Of a stretch of 64,000 bases of DNA, positions 8,045 through 16,043 are shown one piece after another. The notes beneath the pieces are model-generated. The model saw nothing but the letters and a program-made list of their open reading frames with translations. It was not told where the DNA came from and searched no databases. Origin of the DNA: Anaerolineales bacterium (GTDB lineage Bacteria > Chloroflexota > Anaerolineae > 4572-78 > J111); contig JACKAT010000001.1 in the NCBI GenBank assembly GCA_020634935.1, positions 62,001-126,000 on the forward strand, read 5' to 3'. Every line of letters starts with the position of its first letter. Position 1 is the first letter of the stretch. The translations under genes and the position numbers were made by a program.

Positions 8045-9064
8045 CTACGGGGAAAGTCTGTTTGCCCGAACAATTTCAGGTGTTTGGCCGGTCCAAGCCT
8101 GGAACGCTCGAAAAAACGAATTAGGTTCTTCATACCCCAGCAAAAAGGATATTTCGGCACTGGTATAGTCAGTGGTGGCAAGGTAATGACGTGCCAATTC
8201 TTCTCGCAATTCATCCAGTACCTGCTGAAACGTTGTGCCTTCTTCCCTCAGTCGGCGTTGTAAAGTGCGATTGCTCATGGCTAATTTTGAGGCAATATAC
8301 GTCATGGAGTAGTGACCGCTGGCCAATATTTCAAGCAGGCAGGCCCGGACTCGATCCCGGAATGAAGCCTCTTGGGTCAGGTCTTCCATTCTTTGGTCGA
8401 AGGCCGGCTCTAAGATAGCCCACATCGCATGATTTGCCGTCAGAAATGGTTTCTGGGCATCTACGGCGGAGAATGTCAGCCGGTTAACCTCATCACGCCT
8501 GATACGCGTCGCCAAAAACGCCTCGTATACAGCCAATTCGGGTAAATCAAGACTAACGTCAACCGTCTCCGGATTAAGTTGCTCACGGGTAGCCATGCGA
8601 GCCATCTGAACCCAAAATACAAGTTCAAACGCAACAAAGAGCGGGGGCAGAGACCCGTTTTGGGGTACCCCGGCAAACGTTAAAATTGTCTGCCGATTAT
8701 TCTGCTCAATATCCATGCGCACGGGGGCCACAATGGGTTTGTAATGCGCGGTGCGCTTGAGCGCTATATTCAAGTTACTGCTACTCAAGAAAGCGATCAT
8801 CGCCGGGGCAACAGCGTTAGCGCTGATAATTTGGGCCAATCGCAGCGCTAACGCCGGCTCATGTTTGGAGGCATGAGCCAGCCCATCCCAAAAGCGATAA
8901 TACTCGGCCGCCGTGACAGCCGGTGTTTTGCGGAGCAGCAGATCCAAAGGCAGTTGGGCATGGCGCAACACATCCTGAACCGATAGGCCCAGATTTTTCA
9001 ATAACACCGGCCAGCCTTTTTCCAGATTATATTTTTGGCTGTGAAATTCTTTCATCTCACTCAT
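8045..9064 (-). CDS. AraC-family transcriptional regulator (Arabinose_bd N-domain)
   Basis: This 339-aa one-component regulator has an N-terminal ligand domain of the OruR/ArgR-like type (about residues 20-205) and a C-terminal double helix-turn-helix (about 235-335). SMTYIASKLAMSNRTLQRRLREEG is the first recognition unit, and AEISFLLGYEEPNSFFRAFQAWTGQTP is the second, with the standard AraC signature. The ligand is unknown. ATG at 9064 has no ribosome site, and ATG at 9055 is an alternative. The bases just upstream are a MITE hairpin, so the original leader may have been replaced. Target genes could be the aldo/keto reductase or debranching enzyme nearby, but nothing in the sequence proves this. 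Confidence 0.85.
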   Translation of the reverse strand: MSEMKEFHSQKYNLEKGWPVLLKNLGLSVQDVLRHAQLPLDLLLRKTPAVTAAEYYRFWDGLAHASKHEPALALRLAQIISANAVAPAMIAFLSSSNLNIALKRTAHYKPIVAPVRMDIEQNNRQTILTFAGVPQNGSLPPLFVAFELVFWVQMARMATREQLNPETVDVSLDLPELAVYEAFLATRIRRDEVNRLTFSAVDAQKPFLTANHAMWAILEPAFDQRMEDLTQEASFRDRVRACLLEILASGHYSMTYIASKLAMSNRTLQRRLREEGTTFQQVLDELREELARHYLATTDYTSAEISFLLGYEEPNSFFRAFQAWTGQTPEIVRANRLSP

Positions 9065-9071
9065 TAAAGAA

Positions 9072-9163
9072 GGTGACAGTCACTTTTTGTCGAAAATGAA
9101 TATCCGTTTAACCCAAACAGGTCGATTTATAACACCCAAGTGACTGTCACCTGCGTAACTCAT
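9072..9163. repeat. TTACGCAGTT MITE, copy 2, with 12-bp flanking direct repeat
   Basis: GGTGACAGTCACTTT pairs with AAGTGACTGTCACC; the right end is TGCGTAACTCAT and the left outer end is missing. ACTCATTAAAGA occurs exactly at 9059-9070 and again at 9158-9169. The first of these contains the start codon of the AraC-type gene. Confidence 0.75.
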
Positions 9164-9214
9164 TAAAGATTATTTTTTCTGTCTTGCCCAACCCGTTGAC
9201 GCATGTTCGTTCAA

Positions 9215-10141
9215 TCAAGTCGCCTTGGTCGGATCGCCTGTATGCCAGGCCACCCCTTCGCCTCGATCCATTTTGGCGATGGCCGCCATGTCCTCATCAT
9301 CTATTTCAAAGCCAAACAAATCGATATTCCGCCGAATTCTGGCCGCGTTGGCGCTTTTAGGCAAAACGGCATAGCCCTTCTGGATGCCCCAGCGAAGGAG
9401 AATTTGGGCCTCTGAAACACCATATTTTTTGGCCATGACCTTAAACGGTGCATCCGCATCGGCGCCATCAGCTCTCATCTGATCGGTCTTGGCGCTCGCC
9501 TGACCTTCGACAGCTCGCCAGCTAGAAAGCGGGACGAGGCTGCTATAAGCGATAATCGAAATGTTATTCCGGGTCAGGTAAGAGACTAAATCGGGTTTTT
9601 GCGACCACGGGTGAAGCTCGATTTGGTTAGCATCGGGTAGGGGGAGTCCGGCGGCTTTAATTTCTTCGATATGCCCCTCGTTGAAATTACTCACGCCAAT
9701 GGCGCGTACCTGACCTTGCCGCTGAAGTTCAACCAGGGCTTTCCATTGTTCGAGTCGTTGTGTCTGGGGGAAGGGGGCATGAATCAAATACAGGTCAACG
9801 TAATCCAGTTGGAGCTTGGCCAAACTGGCCTGCAATGACTCGATGGTCGATTCATATGTTTTCGCAGGAAGCCCCCAGGCTTCATTACCGGGCCACAGCT
9901 TGGTCGTGACAACTAGCTCCTCTCTTGAAATTCCTAATTCCGCTAACGCTGTTTTGATGCCCAAGCCGACCCCATTCTCATTACCATAGGCTTCCGCCGT
10001 ATCGACGTGTCGATAGCCCGCACGGATGGCTTGGTCTACCAGAGCTGGCGCGTCTTCATCCTGAATAAGGTAAGTGCCGAATCCAACCATCGGCAGCTTA
10101 ATGGTATGGGTTAGATTAATATATTTTTGCTGGGTTTGCAT
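9215..10141 (-). CDS. Aldo/keto reductase
   Basis: This 308-aa NADPH-dependent oxidoreductase has a TIM-barrel fold. The catalytic tetrad is visible: Asp and Tyr in DTAEAYGNE, Lys in TTKLWPG, and His in YLIHAPFP. GVSNFNEGHIEE, PDANQIELHPW and the cofactor region VLPKSANAARIRRN follow in standard order. It resembles 2,5-diketo-gluconate reductase-type AKRs; the natural substrate is unknown. ATG at 10141 follows AAGGAGAAAC, while the longer frame to 10186 has no ribosome site. It lies next to the AraC-type gene on the same strand, separated by a MITE. Confidence 0.88.
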   Translation of the reverse strand: MQTQQKYINLTHTIKLPMVGFGTYLIQDEDAPALVDQAIRAGYRHVDTAEAYGNENGVGLGIKTALAELGISREELVVTTKLWPGNEAWGLPAKTYESTIESLQASLAKLQLDYVDLYLIHAPFPQTQRLEQWKALVELQRQGQVRAIGVSNFNEGHIEEIKAAGLPLPDANQIELHPWSQKPDLVSYLTRNNISIIAYSSLVPLSSWRAVEGQASAKTDQMRADGADADAPFKVMAKKYGVSEAQILLRWGIQKGYAVLPKSANAARIRRNIDLFGFEIDDEDMAAIAKMDRGEGVAWHTGDPTKAT

Positions 10142-10692
10142 TGTTTCTCCTTGACTTGTTCCTGTGGAGGTTGATTTGACTATCACAATATAAACCCATT
10201 AAGCCCATTTACCTCTATCTTATCACGCCAAATTTATATCCAATCGCGCCAAAGGAATTTAAAGGATTATAGCCAGGGGAGATTTCCCTGCACTTGATGT
10301 TCCATTGAGTAAAATAATCTATCCTTCGGCCATAGCCCTACTTCTGTTTCGAGCCACCTAGTCCGCCACGGCGTAAGTCCTATTATAATTATTCTAAACG
10401 AAAGTAGTTATCTCAGTCAACTGTCAGGAATGAGTAGCGATCATAACCGGGCCAGAGATGGGCGATTAGAGATGGGGAGATTGGCCTTACGAATCTCCTA
10501 ATCACCTAATCTCATAACCTGGCGGAGCCAGAACCAAAAAGAATTTAACGCTAAAGACGCTACAGGCGCAAGAGACGCAAATGGAAATATAAAAAGCGTT
10601 GGCGACTTTAGCGTCATTTGCGCCCTTTGCATTTAATTTTCCAGCTCAACCTCTTGTTTTTTGGGCAAGAAGCCAACTGTTGAAAATAATAT
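10142..10692. other. Gene-free stretch with simple inverted repeats
   Basis: No supported gene. GGAGATT (about 10476) pairs with AATCTCC (about 10492) within a GATTAG...CTAATC frame (10464-10513). At 10545-10636 there are GACGCAAA-like words, with AACGCTAAAGACGC facing GCGACTTTAGCGTC. Such words are common in intergenic simple repeats. The 61-aa frame at 10599-10784 runs into a MITE and is not credible. Confidence 0.5.
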
Positions 10693-10820
10693 ATGAGTTA
10701 CGCAGTGCAAAAGGTGACAGTCACTTGGGCGTGATAAATCGACTTGTTTGGGCTAAACAAACGTTCATTTTCAGCAAAAAGTGACTGTCACCTTGTCCGT
10801 TACACCCAACTGCGTAAGCC
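10693..10820. repeat. TTACGCAGTT MITE, copy 3 (inverted relative to the others)
   Basis: ATGAGTTACGCAGT at the left and CCAACTGCGTAAGCCC at the right are the terminal inverted repeats. Inside are AGGTGACAGTCACTT and AAGTGACTGTCACCTT, with the conserved core TAAATCGACTTGTTTGGGCT. Length is about 128 bp, matching copies 4 and 5. Confidence 0.85.
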
Positions 10821-10832
10821 CTATAATATTTC

Positions 10833-10857
10833 TAGGACAAACTTAAGCTTGTCCTAC
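10833..10857. repeat. TAGGACAA palindrome
   Basis: TAGGACAA and TTGTCCTA flank ACTTAAGC. It is almost the same as the perfect 28-bp palindrome at 20801-20828. Another small palindrome (GTCCTgtaAGGAC) next to CATTCTCGCTGTC follows at about 10864-10892. Confidence 0.7.
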
Positions 10858-10910
10858 GGAATTTTCATTCTCGCTGTCGTCCTGTAAGGACTGTTCGACT
10901 TCCCTACGAT

Positions 10911-11190
10911 CAGAATTTGTTAGTAGAAATCGCGATTTGTTGGTACAAATCAAAATTCGTTGGTACAAATCGCGATTTGTTGCTGAAAATTGGAACTATT
11001 AAGTGCGCGTTGAAATTTGTCTCTGAAAATTGGAAGAATTACGTAACCGTTGGAATTTGTCTCTGAAAATTGGATTTTGTTGGTACAAATCGCGATTTGT
11101 TGGTACAAATCAAAATTCGTTGGTACAAATCGCGATTTGTCTCTGAAAATTGGAACTATTAAGTGCGCGTTGGAAAAATTAAATCAGGAA
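10911..11190. repeat. Degenerate tandem array with strict 20-bp period (about 14 units)
   Basis: Fourteen consecutive 20-mers can be laid out in register without any gap. Recurrent units are CGCGATTTGTTGGTACAAAT, CAAAATTCGTTGGTACAAAT, TGGAACTATTAAGTGCGCGT and TGAAATTTGTCTCTGAAAAT. Units 2-5 (10931-11010) recur as units 10-13 (11091-11170) exactly 160 bp later, with few changes. The junctions form two palindromes: ATTTGT-tggt-ACAAAT and AAATCGCGATTT. It ends about 90 bases before the methyltransferase start. The 80-aa frame at 11050-11292 is only a translation of the array. Confidence 0.9.
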
Positions 11191-11263
11191 ACGATACGTG
11201 AGGGGGAAGGGATAACTTGTGGTATCATCCGGGGTAGCGTAGAATACGGCCAACTTATGCTAA

Positions 11264-12034
11264 ATGGACACGGTAATGAACGTTATGATTGAAACCATTC
11301 CGGAAGACTCACATTGGTGGTTCAGCAGCCGCACCCGCGCTTTGAACGCCGTGATGCAGTCTATCCTGCCCCAAAAACCTGACCTGCAACTGCTCGATGT
11401 GGGCTGCGGGGCCGGTAACATGATTCACCATCTCAGTAAATACGGCCAGGTTAGAGGCCTTGAAATTGACCCGCGCCCGGTGAAAATGGCTCGCCAGCGC
11501 GGCTATAACGTTGATTTGTTCGATGTGACCAAGAAGATGCCGTTTGATGAGAGCACCTTTGACGTGATCACCGCGCTTGATGTCATCGAACACAATGAGG
11601 ATGATTTGGCGATCCTGGCCGACAGCTATCGCGTGCTGAAGCCCGGCGGGCATGTGGTCATCACGGTGCCGGCCTTTATGTTTCTATGGACCCACAACGA
11701 CGATCTCAATGCTCACGTGCGCCGCTACACGGCCGATGAACTGACGGCGAAGCTATCTAAGACCGGCTTCAATGTCCGGCGGGTAACATATAATAACTTC
11801 TTCATCTTTCCCCTGGCAGCGACTCTGCTGACGCTGCGCCGCTCGACCGGAGCCAAACCGGAGTTGGCCTCGCATCATGTAAATGCGGAGGAGTACCAGG
11901 TCGAGATGGAGCCGGCCTCGCCGCCGGTCAACGCCGCGCTGACGATGGTCGGCAAGGTTGAGGCCGGGCTAATTCGTCATATTAATTTGCCGGTTGGGAC
12001 GTCGCTGATTGCGGTGGGGCAGAAGCCCGGTTAG
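11264..12034 (+). CDS. Class I SAM-dependent methyltransferase
   Basis: This protein of up to 256 aa transfers a methyl group from S-adenosylmethionine to an unknown acceptor. Motif I is LLDVGCGAGNMIHHLSKYG, the acidic loop is GLEIDPRP, motif II/III is FDVITALDVIEHNEDD, and VLKPGGHVVITVPAF follows. The start HWWFSSRTRALN is typical of Methyltransf_11/25-type proteins found in envelope and glycan clusters. ATG at 11264, 11276 and 11285 are all possible; none has a good ribosome site. It is downstream of the 20-bp array and converges with the DUF427 gene, overlapping it by four bases at the stops. Confidence 0.82.
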   Translation: MDTVMNVMIETIPEDSHWWFSSRTRALNAVMQSILPQKPDLQLLDVGCGAGNMIHHLSKYGQVRGLEIDPRPVKMARQRGYNVDLFDVTKKMPFDESTFDVITALDVIEHNEDDLAILADSYRVLKPGGHVVITVPAFMFLWTHNDDLNAHVRRYTADELTAKLSKTGFNVRRVTYNNFFIFPLAATLLTLRRSTGAKPELASHHVNAEEYQVEMEPASPPVNAALTMVGKVEAGLIRHINLPVGTSLIAVGQKPG

Positions 12035-12771
12035 TTTCGAACACTCTGGCCATCGACAAACATCCGAATACGCTTATCCTTTTCCGGCCAGAAAGCCAGC
12101 AGCCCCTTGATTTTTGGCGCTTCAGGGATGGGGTTCGGGTAAGTCCAGACAACATCGGTCAAGGTTTCGCCGTTGACGCTGACGCTGTAGTAAGAAGCCA
12201 CGCCTTTGTAAGGGCAGGTCGTGTGCGAAGAAGTGGGAGTAAGATAGGCCTGTTCGACATCTTCGGGCGGAATATAATAGCGGGTGGGTAGATTGGTTTC
12301 AAACAGCAAGTAGGGTCGAGTAGTATCGGCCACTTTGATGCCGTCAATAAAGACTTCGACATGGCGCGAGCTGGGCAGCGTATCTACACGGTGGTAGGGG
12401 TTGCGGGGGTGGTGAAAAATCTCCTCTTCCTCCTCGTACCAATGATCCATCGCCTTCCAGGCCAGGGCGATATAGCCGGTAAAATCCGGGCGTTTCTCTT
12501 GGGGCTCGTAGGTCCAGGCGGCGTTTTCAATATGTTCGTCGGCCAGATTAAGATGCCAAAATTTGCGCAGCCCGCGATACCCCGACGTTTCGGTATGATC
12601 CGACGGGGTCAGCCACTCCATCCGCACATCATCAATCGGAAAGTAATAATCCAACTCGCCGCGACTTTCAATCATCAGCCTCGCCCGCCGGCTGTCGGCG
12701 ATGGTTTCACCGCTGCGAATGGCGCGAATCCAGCGGTCGGTGGGTTCAAATTGCCACACTTGTTTGCTCAT
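12031..12771 (-). CDS. DUF427 domain protein, two tandem domains
   Basis: This 246-aa protein is built of two DUF427 repeats. The first (about residues 15-105) has ARLMIESRGELDYYFPIDDV, and the second (about 130-225) has RPYLLFETNLPTRYYIPPEDV and CPYKGVASYYSV, the most conserved part of the family. An acidic HWYEEEEEIF linker lies between them. The function of DUF427 is unknown. It is the last gene of an EVE - GT1 - DUF427 operon, and its ATG overlaps the stop of the glycosyltransferase gene by four bases. Confidence 0.85.
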   Translation of the reverse strand: MSKQVWQFEPTDRWIRAIRSGETIADSRRARLMIESRGELDYYFPIDDVRMEWLTPSDHTETSGYRGLRKFWHLNLADEHIENAAWTYEPQEKRPDFTGYIALAWKAMDHWYEEEEEIFHHPRNPYHRVDTLPSSRHVEVFIDGIKVADTTRPYLLFETNLPTRYYIPPEDVEQAYLTPTSSHTTCPYKGVASYYSVSVNGETLTDVVWTYPNPIPEAPKIKGLLAFWPEKDKRIRMFVDGQSVRN

Positions 12772-14045
12772 TGTTTTTTCACCATTGTTTCAATAAAGTT
12801 GACGGCGTTGGCAATGCCATCCTCTTGGCGGAGCTTTTGGCCGAGGCGGACAGCTTTGCGCCGGATGGTCATATCGGTGCTGACGGCGCGGATGGCGGCG
12901 GTCAGAGCGTCGGCTGAAAGCTGTTTCTGGGGGATGGGGTTGGGGCCAACGCCCAAGGCGGCTACCCGCCGGCCCCAAAAAGGCTGGTCGCCAAAGAAGG
13001 GGCAAACGATGGTCGGGACCCCGGCGCGTAGACCGGCGGCCGTAGTTCCCGCCCCGCCGTGATGGATGACGGCCGTCATCCGGGGAAAGAGCCAATCGTG
13101 GGGCGCGGCATCGAGCTTGAAGATGCTGTCCGGCAAGGTCTCGGCCTGCAAGCCCCCCCAGCCGGTGGCCAATATGCCTCGCTGCCGGGTTCGGGACAGG
13201 GCCTCGATAATGGCGCGGGTGGTCCGGGCCGGATCGCGCCCGGAGATGCTGCCAAAACCGACGTAAACCGGGGGCGCGCCGGCCGCTAAAAAGTCAAGCA
13301 GATCAGCCGATGGCTGCCAATCGTTGTGGTGATCGAGAAACCAGTAGCCGGTGACCACAGCCGTCTCCGGCCAATCCTTTGGTTCCGGCAGCACGTGGGG
13401 GCTGTAGCAGTGCAGCACCGGCACCGGCTGCCCGTCTGGGCGCACCAATTCGCTCGCCAGCGCCGATCGTTTGGGCAGGCCGAGCGTCTCCCGACGCCAA
13501 ACGTTAACCAGATTGCCCAAAGCCACCTGCGACATACTGGCGGCGACAGTGTAGCTCAGCTTGTTGTACCCGCCGCCCAGGTTCCATTCGGGCAACACGA
13601 TCGAGGGGAAAGCGGCTGTTGGAACGAAAAGCGGCATAGGCAGGCTAAGGAAGCCGGGAATACCCAATTTCTCGGCGATGTGATAGCCGCCCAACGCCTT
13701 GGGATGGTAGATGAGCGCCTGGCTGCCTTGCGCCGCCGTCCATTCTTCGTCGAGCATACGGCGGTAAACGGGCTTCATGGCGTTGGTCATCTGGATCGCC
13801 AATTTGATCCAGGCGAAAATGTTATCCGTTTTATCCATCGCTTCACGGCCGGCCTCGCTGTCAATGAAGCGGATGATGTCGTCGCTCATATAAACGTAGG
13901 TTAGCCCGTTGGCCTCGATAAACGGCTTAAAGGTGACCGACGTACAAATAGCTACGTCATGGCCGGCCGCCTTCAGCCCCTGCCCCAAAGCAACGAAGGG
14001 TTGGACATCGCCCCGAGTGCCGACGGTTAGGATCGTAATTTTCAC
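12768..14045 (-). CDS. Glycosyltransferase family 1 (UGT / sterol glucosyltransferase-like)
   Basis: This 425-aa GT-B enzyme is predicted to move a sugar from a UDP donor to a lipid or other small hydrophobic acceptor. The start VKITILTVGTRGDVQPFVAL is the hallmark of the sterol-3-beta-glucosyltransferase/MGT group. VYVGFGSISGRDP opens the donor domain, and HHGGAGTTAAGLRAGVPTIV with PFFGDQPFWGRRV forms the UDP-sugar site. I start at GTG 14045 (GGGAG 12 bases upstream, one base after the stop of the EVE gene). The frame is open to 14105, but the extra residues lie in the EVE gene. The acceptor is unknown. Confidence 0.85.
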   Translation of the reverse strand: MKITILTVGTRGDVQPFVALGQGLKAAGHDVAICTSVTFKPFIEANGLTYVYMSDDIIRFIDSEAGREAMDKTDNIFAWIKLAIQMTNAMKPVYRRMLDEEWTAAQGSQALIYHPKALGGYHIAEKLGIPGFLSLPMPLFVPTAAFPSIVLPEWNLGGGYNKLSYTVAASMSQVALGNLVNVWRRETLGLPKRSALASELVRPDGQPVPVLHCYSPHVLPEPKDWPETAVVTGYWFLDHHNDWQPSADLLDFLAAGAPPVYVGFGSISGRDPARTTRAIIEALSRTRQRGILATGWGGLQAETLPDSIFKLDAAPHDWLFPRMTAVIHHGGAGTTAAGLRAGVPTIVCPFFGDQPFWGRRVAALGVGPNPIPQKQLSADALTAAIRAVSTDMTIRRKAVRLGQKLRQEDGIANAVNFIETMVKKQ

Positions 14046-14046
14046 G

Positions 14047-14472
14047 CTACAACTGAACTCCCATAGTCTCGGCAATAATAGTAAAATCGTCACGGTCGAT
14101 CTCAAACACCGACCGGCGAAACTTCATGCCCCAATACCGGGGGTCGTCGATAAAGCGCAGTCGTTCTAAAAGTGGATGGATGCCGGCCTCCTGAACGTCT
14201 CGGTAGGCGATGTCGCGTCGCCAGGCGGAAAAGTCGGCGGACATCGCCACCTGATAGGGTTGGCCGGGTTGAATTTGGCCCAAGGCGACAAAGGCCTGGA
14301 CTTTATCGCCGTTTTCCAGTTGGGTACGCGGGGCATAGTAGACCAGCCAGTCGCCGGGATTGAGGCGCTCCACCGGCTTGTGTTTGCCGTGACCCAACTG
14401 ACAGAAGCCGCCTCGAACGCCAGCCAGCACATGATCTTTTGCCGCGACGCCAATCCAATATTGGGTTGACAT
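14047..14472 (-). CDS. EVE domain protein (UPF0310 family)
   Basis: This 141-aa single-domain protein has the EVE/PUA-like fold. YWIGVAAKDHVLAGVRGGFCQLGHGK and the later LNPGDWLVYYAPRTQLENGDKVQAF are the family's typical segments, as are WRRDIAY and FRRSVFEID at the end. EVE domains are thought to bind modified bases in DNA or RNA; this subfamily has no proven role. It is first in a tight operon with a glycosyltransferase and a DUF427 protein. The ribosome site is weak (AAAGG 14 bases before the ATG). Confidence 0.85.
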   Translation of the reverse strand: MSTQYWIGVAAKDHVLAGVRGGFCQLGHGKHKPVERLNPGDWLVYYAPRTQLENGDKVQAFVALGQIQPGQPYQVAMSADFSAWRRDIAYRDVQEAGIHPLLERLRFIDDPRYWGMKFRRSVFEIDRDDFTIIAETMGVQL

Positions 14473-14781
14473 TTGAATTTTTGTGACCTTTCCATTTTGT
14501 TTGCAGCTTGTTTTTCCGTTCAGGTATTATAAGGAAAAGCAAGCATGAGGGAAGAACAGGCTCGATTATTCAATAGCTGGGGTGACGTTTGTTGCGGCTT
14601 TACGTATAATGAATGTGTCTCCATTAGCCCGGATCTGTTCCGAGAAACGACCCGCAATACATACAAGAGTACAAGATCATTAGACAAGATTAACAAGATG
14701 AAATCTCTTTAAAAATCTTGCTAATCCTGTCTGAAAATTAAGCGAAGTTCAGTTTGTAAGTGTGTCCAATTTGGAGGAGAG
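14473..14781. other. Intergenic region between EVE operon and phd
   Basis: It carries one notable inverted repeat: AGACAAGATTAACAAGAT at 14682-14699 faces ATCTTGCTAATCCTGTCT at 14715-14732. The sequence TATAAT at about 14527-14532 on the minus strand could be the -10 box of the EVE operon, but no clear -35 box was found. GGAGGAGAG just before 14782 is the ribosome site of the antitoxin gene. Confidence 0.5.
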
Positions 14782-15012
14782 ATGAAAATTGTAACCCCAA
14801 CAGAACTGAGAGCAAATATCTACAGATTACTCGATGAAATTCTGCAGACCAATGTACCCATAGAAGTAAAAAGAGGGAACCGACTATTGAGAATAGTGCC
14901 GGTTGAAAAGCCCGATAAATTCCAAAACCTGGTTTCCATGCCGGATGTGATCTGGGGTGACCCCGAGGATTTGGTTACAGTGAATGCGATCCTTGCGTAT
15001 GCTAGAGAATAG
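14782..15012 (+). CDS. Orphan Phd/YefM-type antitoxin
   Basis: This 76-aa protein starts MKIVTPTELRANIYRLLDEI and continues VPIEVKRGNRLLRIVPVEKP, the usual N-terminal DNA-binding part of prevent-host-death antitoxins. The C-terminal part that would neutralise a toxin (residues 50-76, WGDPEDLVTVN) is short. GGAGGAGAG gives a strong ribosome site. The expected toxin gene downstream (PIN or RelE type) is absent: the next frame is a GNAT enzyme that overlaps the end. So this is a solitary antitoxin, perhaps a remnant of a former pair or a repressor of another locus. Confidence 0.75.
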   Translation: MKIVTPTELRANIYRLLDEILQTNVPIEVKRGNRLLRIVPVEKPDKFQNLVSMPDVIWGDPEDLVTVNAILAYARE

Positions 15013-15811
15013 TATTAACGGGGATCTCCATCCTATTTGCCTTCACGATCGCGCTGAAATCGAAGCGTATCTGCGCCGGACTGCGCCGCTGCATTTGTAT
15101 GAGTTGGGCGATTTGGATGACTTTTTCTGGCCGTATACCACCTGGTACGCGCACCGGCCGGCCGGCGACATTGACCAGGTGGCGCTGATTTACAGCGGCA
15201 TCTCACTGCCGGTGCTGCTGGCGCTGACTCCGCCGCCCTTCGAGGCGATGGCGGCGCTACTGCGTTCGATACGGCCGTTTTTGCCAAAGCGCATCTACGC
15301 CCATTTAAGCAGCAATTTGGTCGAGGTCTTGGCCGGCGATTACCAGATCGAGTCGCATGGGCCGCACCATAAAATGATCCTGGCCAACCCGGCGGCCTTG
15401 GCGGCGGTTGAGACGTCCCAGGTCATTCCCCTCGCGGCCACTGACCTGGATCGATTAAACGCGCTGTACCAGGCCAGTTACCCCGATAACGCCTTCGATG
15501 CGCGGATGTTGGAAACCGGCTGCTTCTTTGGCCTGGAAGACGACGGCGCACTGGTCAGCGTGGCCGGCATCCATGTTTACTCCGAACAGTATCGAGTGGC
15601 GGCGTTGGGTAATGTGACGACCCATCCGGCCCAGCGTGGGCGAGGGATGGCGCTGGCCGTCTGCGCCCGATTAGGCCAACAGTTACTTGAGCGCGGGATT
15701 GAACACATCGGCCTGAACGTTAAAGCTGATAATCAAGCCGCGATTGCGTGTTATCAAAAACTGGGGTTTGAGTATGTCGCGACGTACACTGAATACATGC
15801 TGACTGCTTAG
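14999..15811 (+). CDS. GNAT family N-acetyltransferase
   Basis: This protein of about 270 aa has an N-terminal region (residues 15-140, LYELGDLDDFFWPYTTWYA, PVLLAL, YAHLSSNLVEVL) of the kind seen in FR47-like two-domain GNATs, then an acetyl-CoA-binding domain. ALGNVTTHPAQRGRGMALAV is the R/QxxGxG/A acetyl-CoA loop, and IGLNVKADNQAAIACYQKLGF is the final GNAT motif. The substrate is unknown. ATG at 14984 or 14999 is possible; both overlap the antitoxin gene, so the two are probably co-transcribed. The downstream 230-base spacer shows nothing distinct. Confidence 0.82.
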   Translation: MLENSINGDLHPICLHDRAEIEAYLRRTAPLHLYELGDLDDFFWPYTTWYAHRPAGDIDQVALIYSGISLPVLLALTPPPFEAMAALLRSIRPFLPKRIYAHLSSNLVEVLAGDYQIESHGPHHKMILANPAALAAVETSQVIPLAATDLDRLNALYQASYPDNAFDARMLETGCFFGLEDDGALVSVAGIHVYSEQYRVAALGNVTTHPAQRGRGMALAVCARLGQQLLERGIEHIGLNVKADNQAAIACYQKLGFEYVATYTEYMLTA

Positions 15812-16043
15812 TCGCGCTTAGGTCTAACCCGTTTTTTATTATTTTCAAACGGTCCCCCAATTAAACTCTGCTAATATCTCTGTTTAAGTCGCATTATCTT
15901 AGCGACAGTTTTAAGCGTCTGCAAAGGTCCATAGATCGATAGCCATAAATGCTCACCGATTACCGTAGAATTTAGCTGAAAATCGGTGATGTCAGGATAA
16001 ATCTGAGGACACTAAACCGCTTCTCAATAAAGCAGGGGAATCG

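Noticed and set aside
7894..8168. Two open frames of 66-76 aa over a TGGAGC repeat
   Set aside because: They start in the repeat, overlap the end of the AraC-type gene on the other strand, and show no known motif.
10599..10784. 61-aa open frame in the 10.2-11.3 kb desert
   Set aside because: It has no ribosome site and its second half is translated from MITE copy 3.
10911..11190. CRISPR array
   Set aside because: There is no constant repeat separated by unique spacers; every 20-mer is part of a degenerate tandem series, and no cas gene is near.
11050..11292. 80-aa open frame before the methyltransferase gene
   Set aside because: Most of it is a translation of the 20-bp periodic array, and it overlaps the methyltransferase start in another frame.
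12361..13062. 233-aa open frame opposite the DUF427 and GT1 genes
   Set aside because: It is antisense to two genes with clear family motifs and has no recognisable domain.
14984..15811. GNAT-type toxin paired with the small antitoxin
   Set aside because: The enzyme is about 270 aa with an extra N-terminal domain, unlike the compact GNAT toxins of about 170 aa; the pairing is not excluded, but is not supported.
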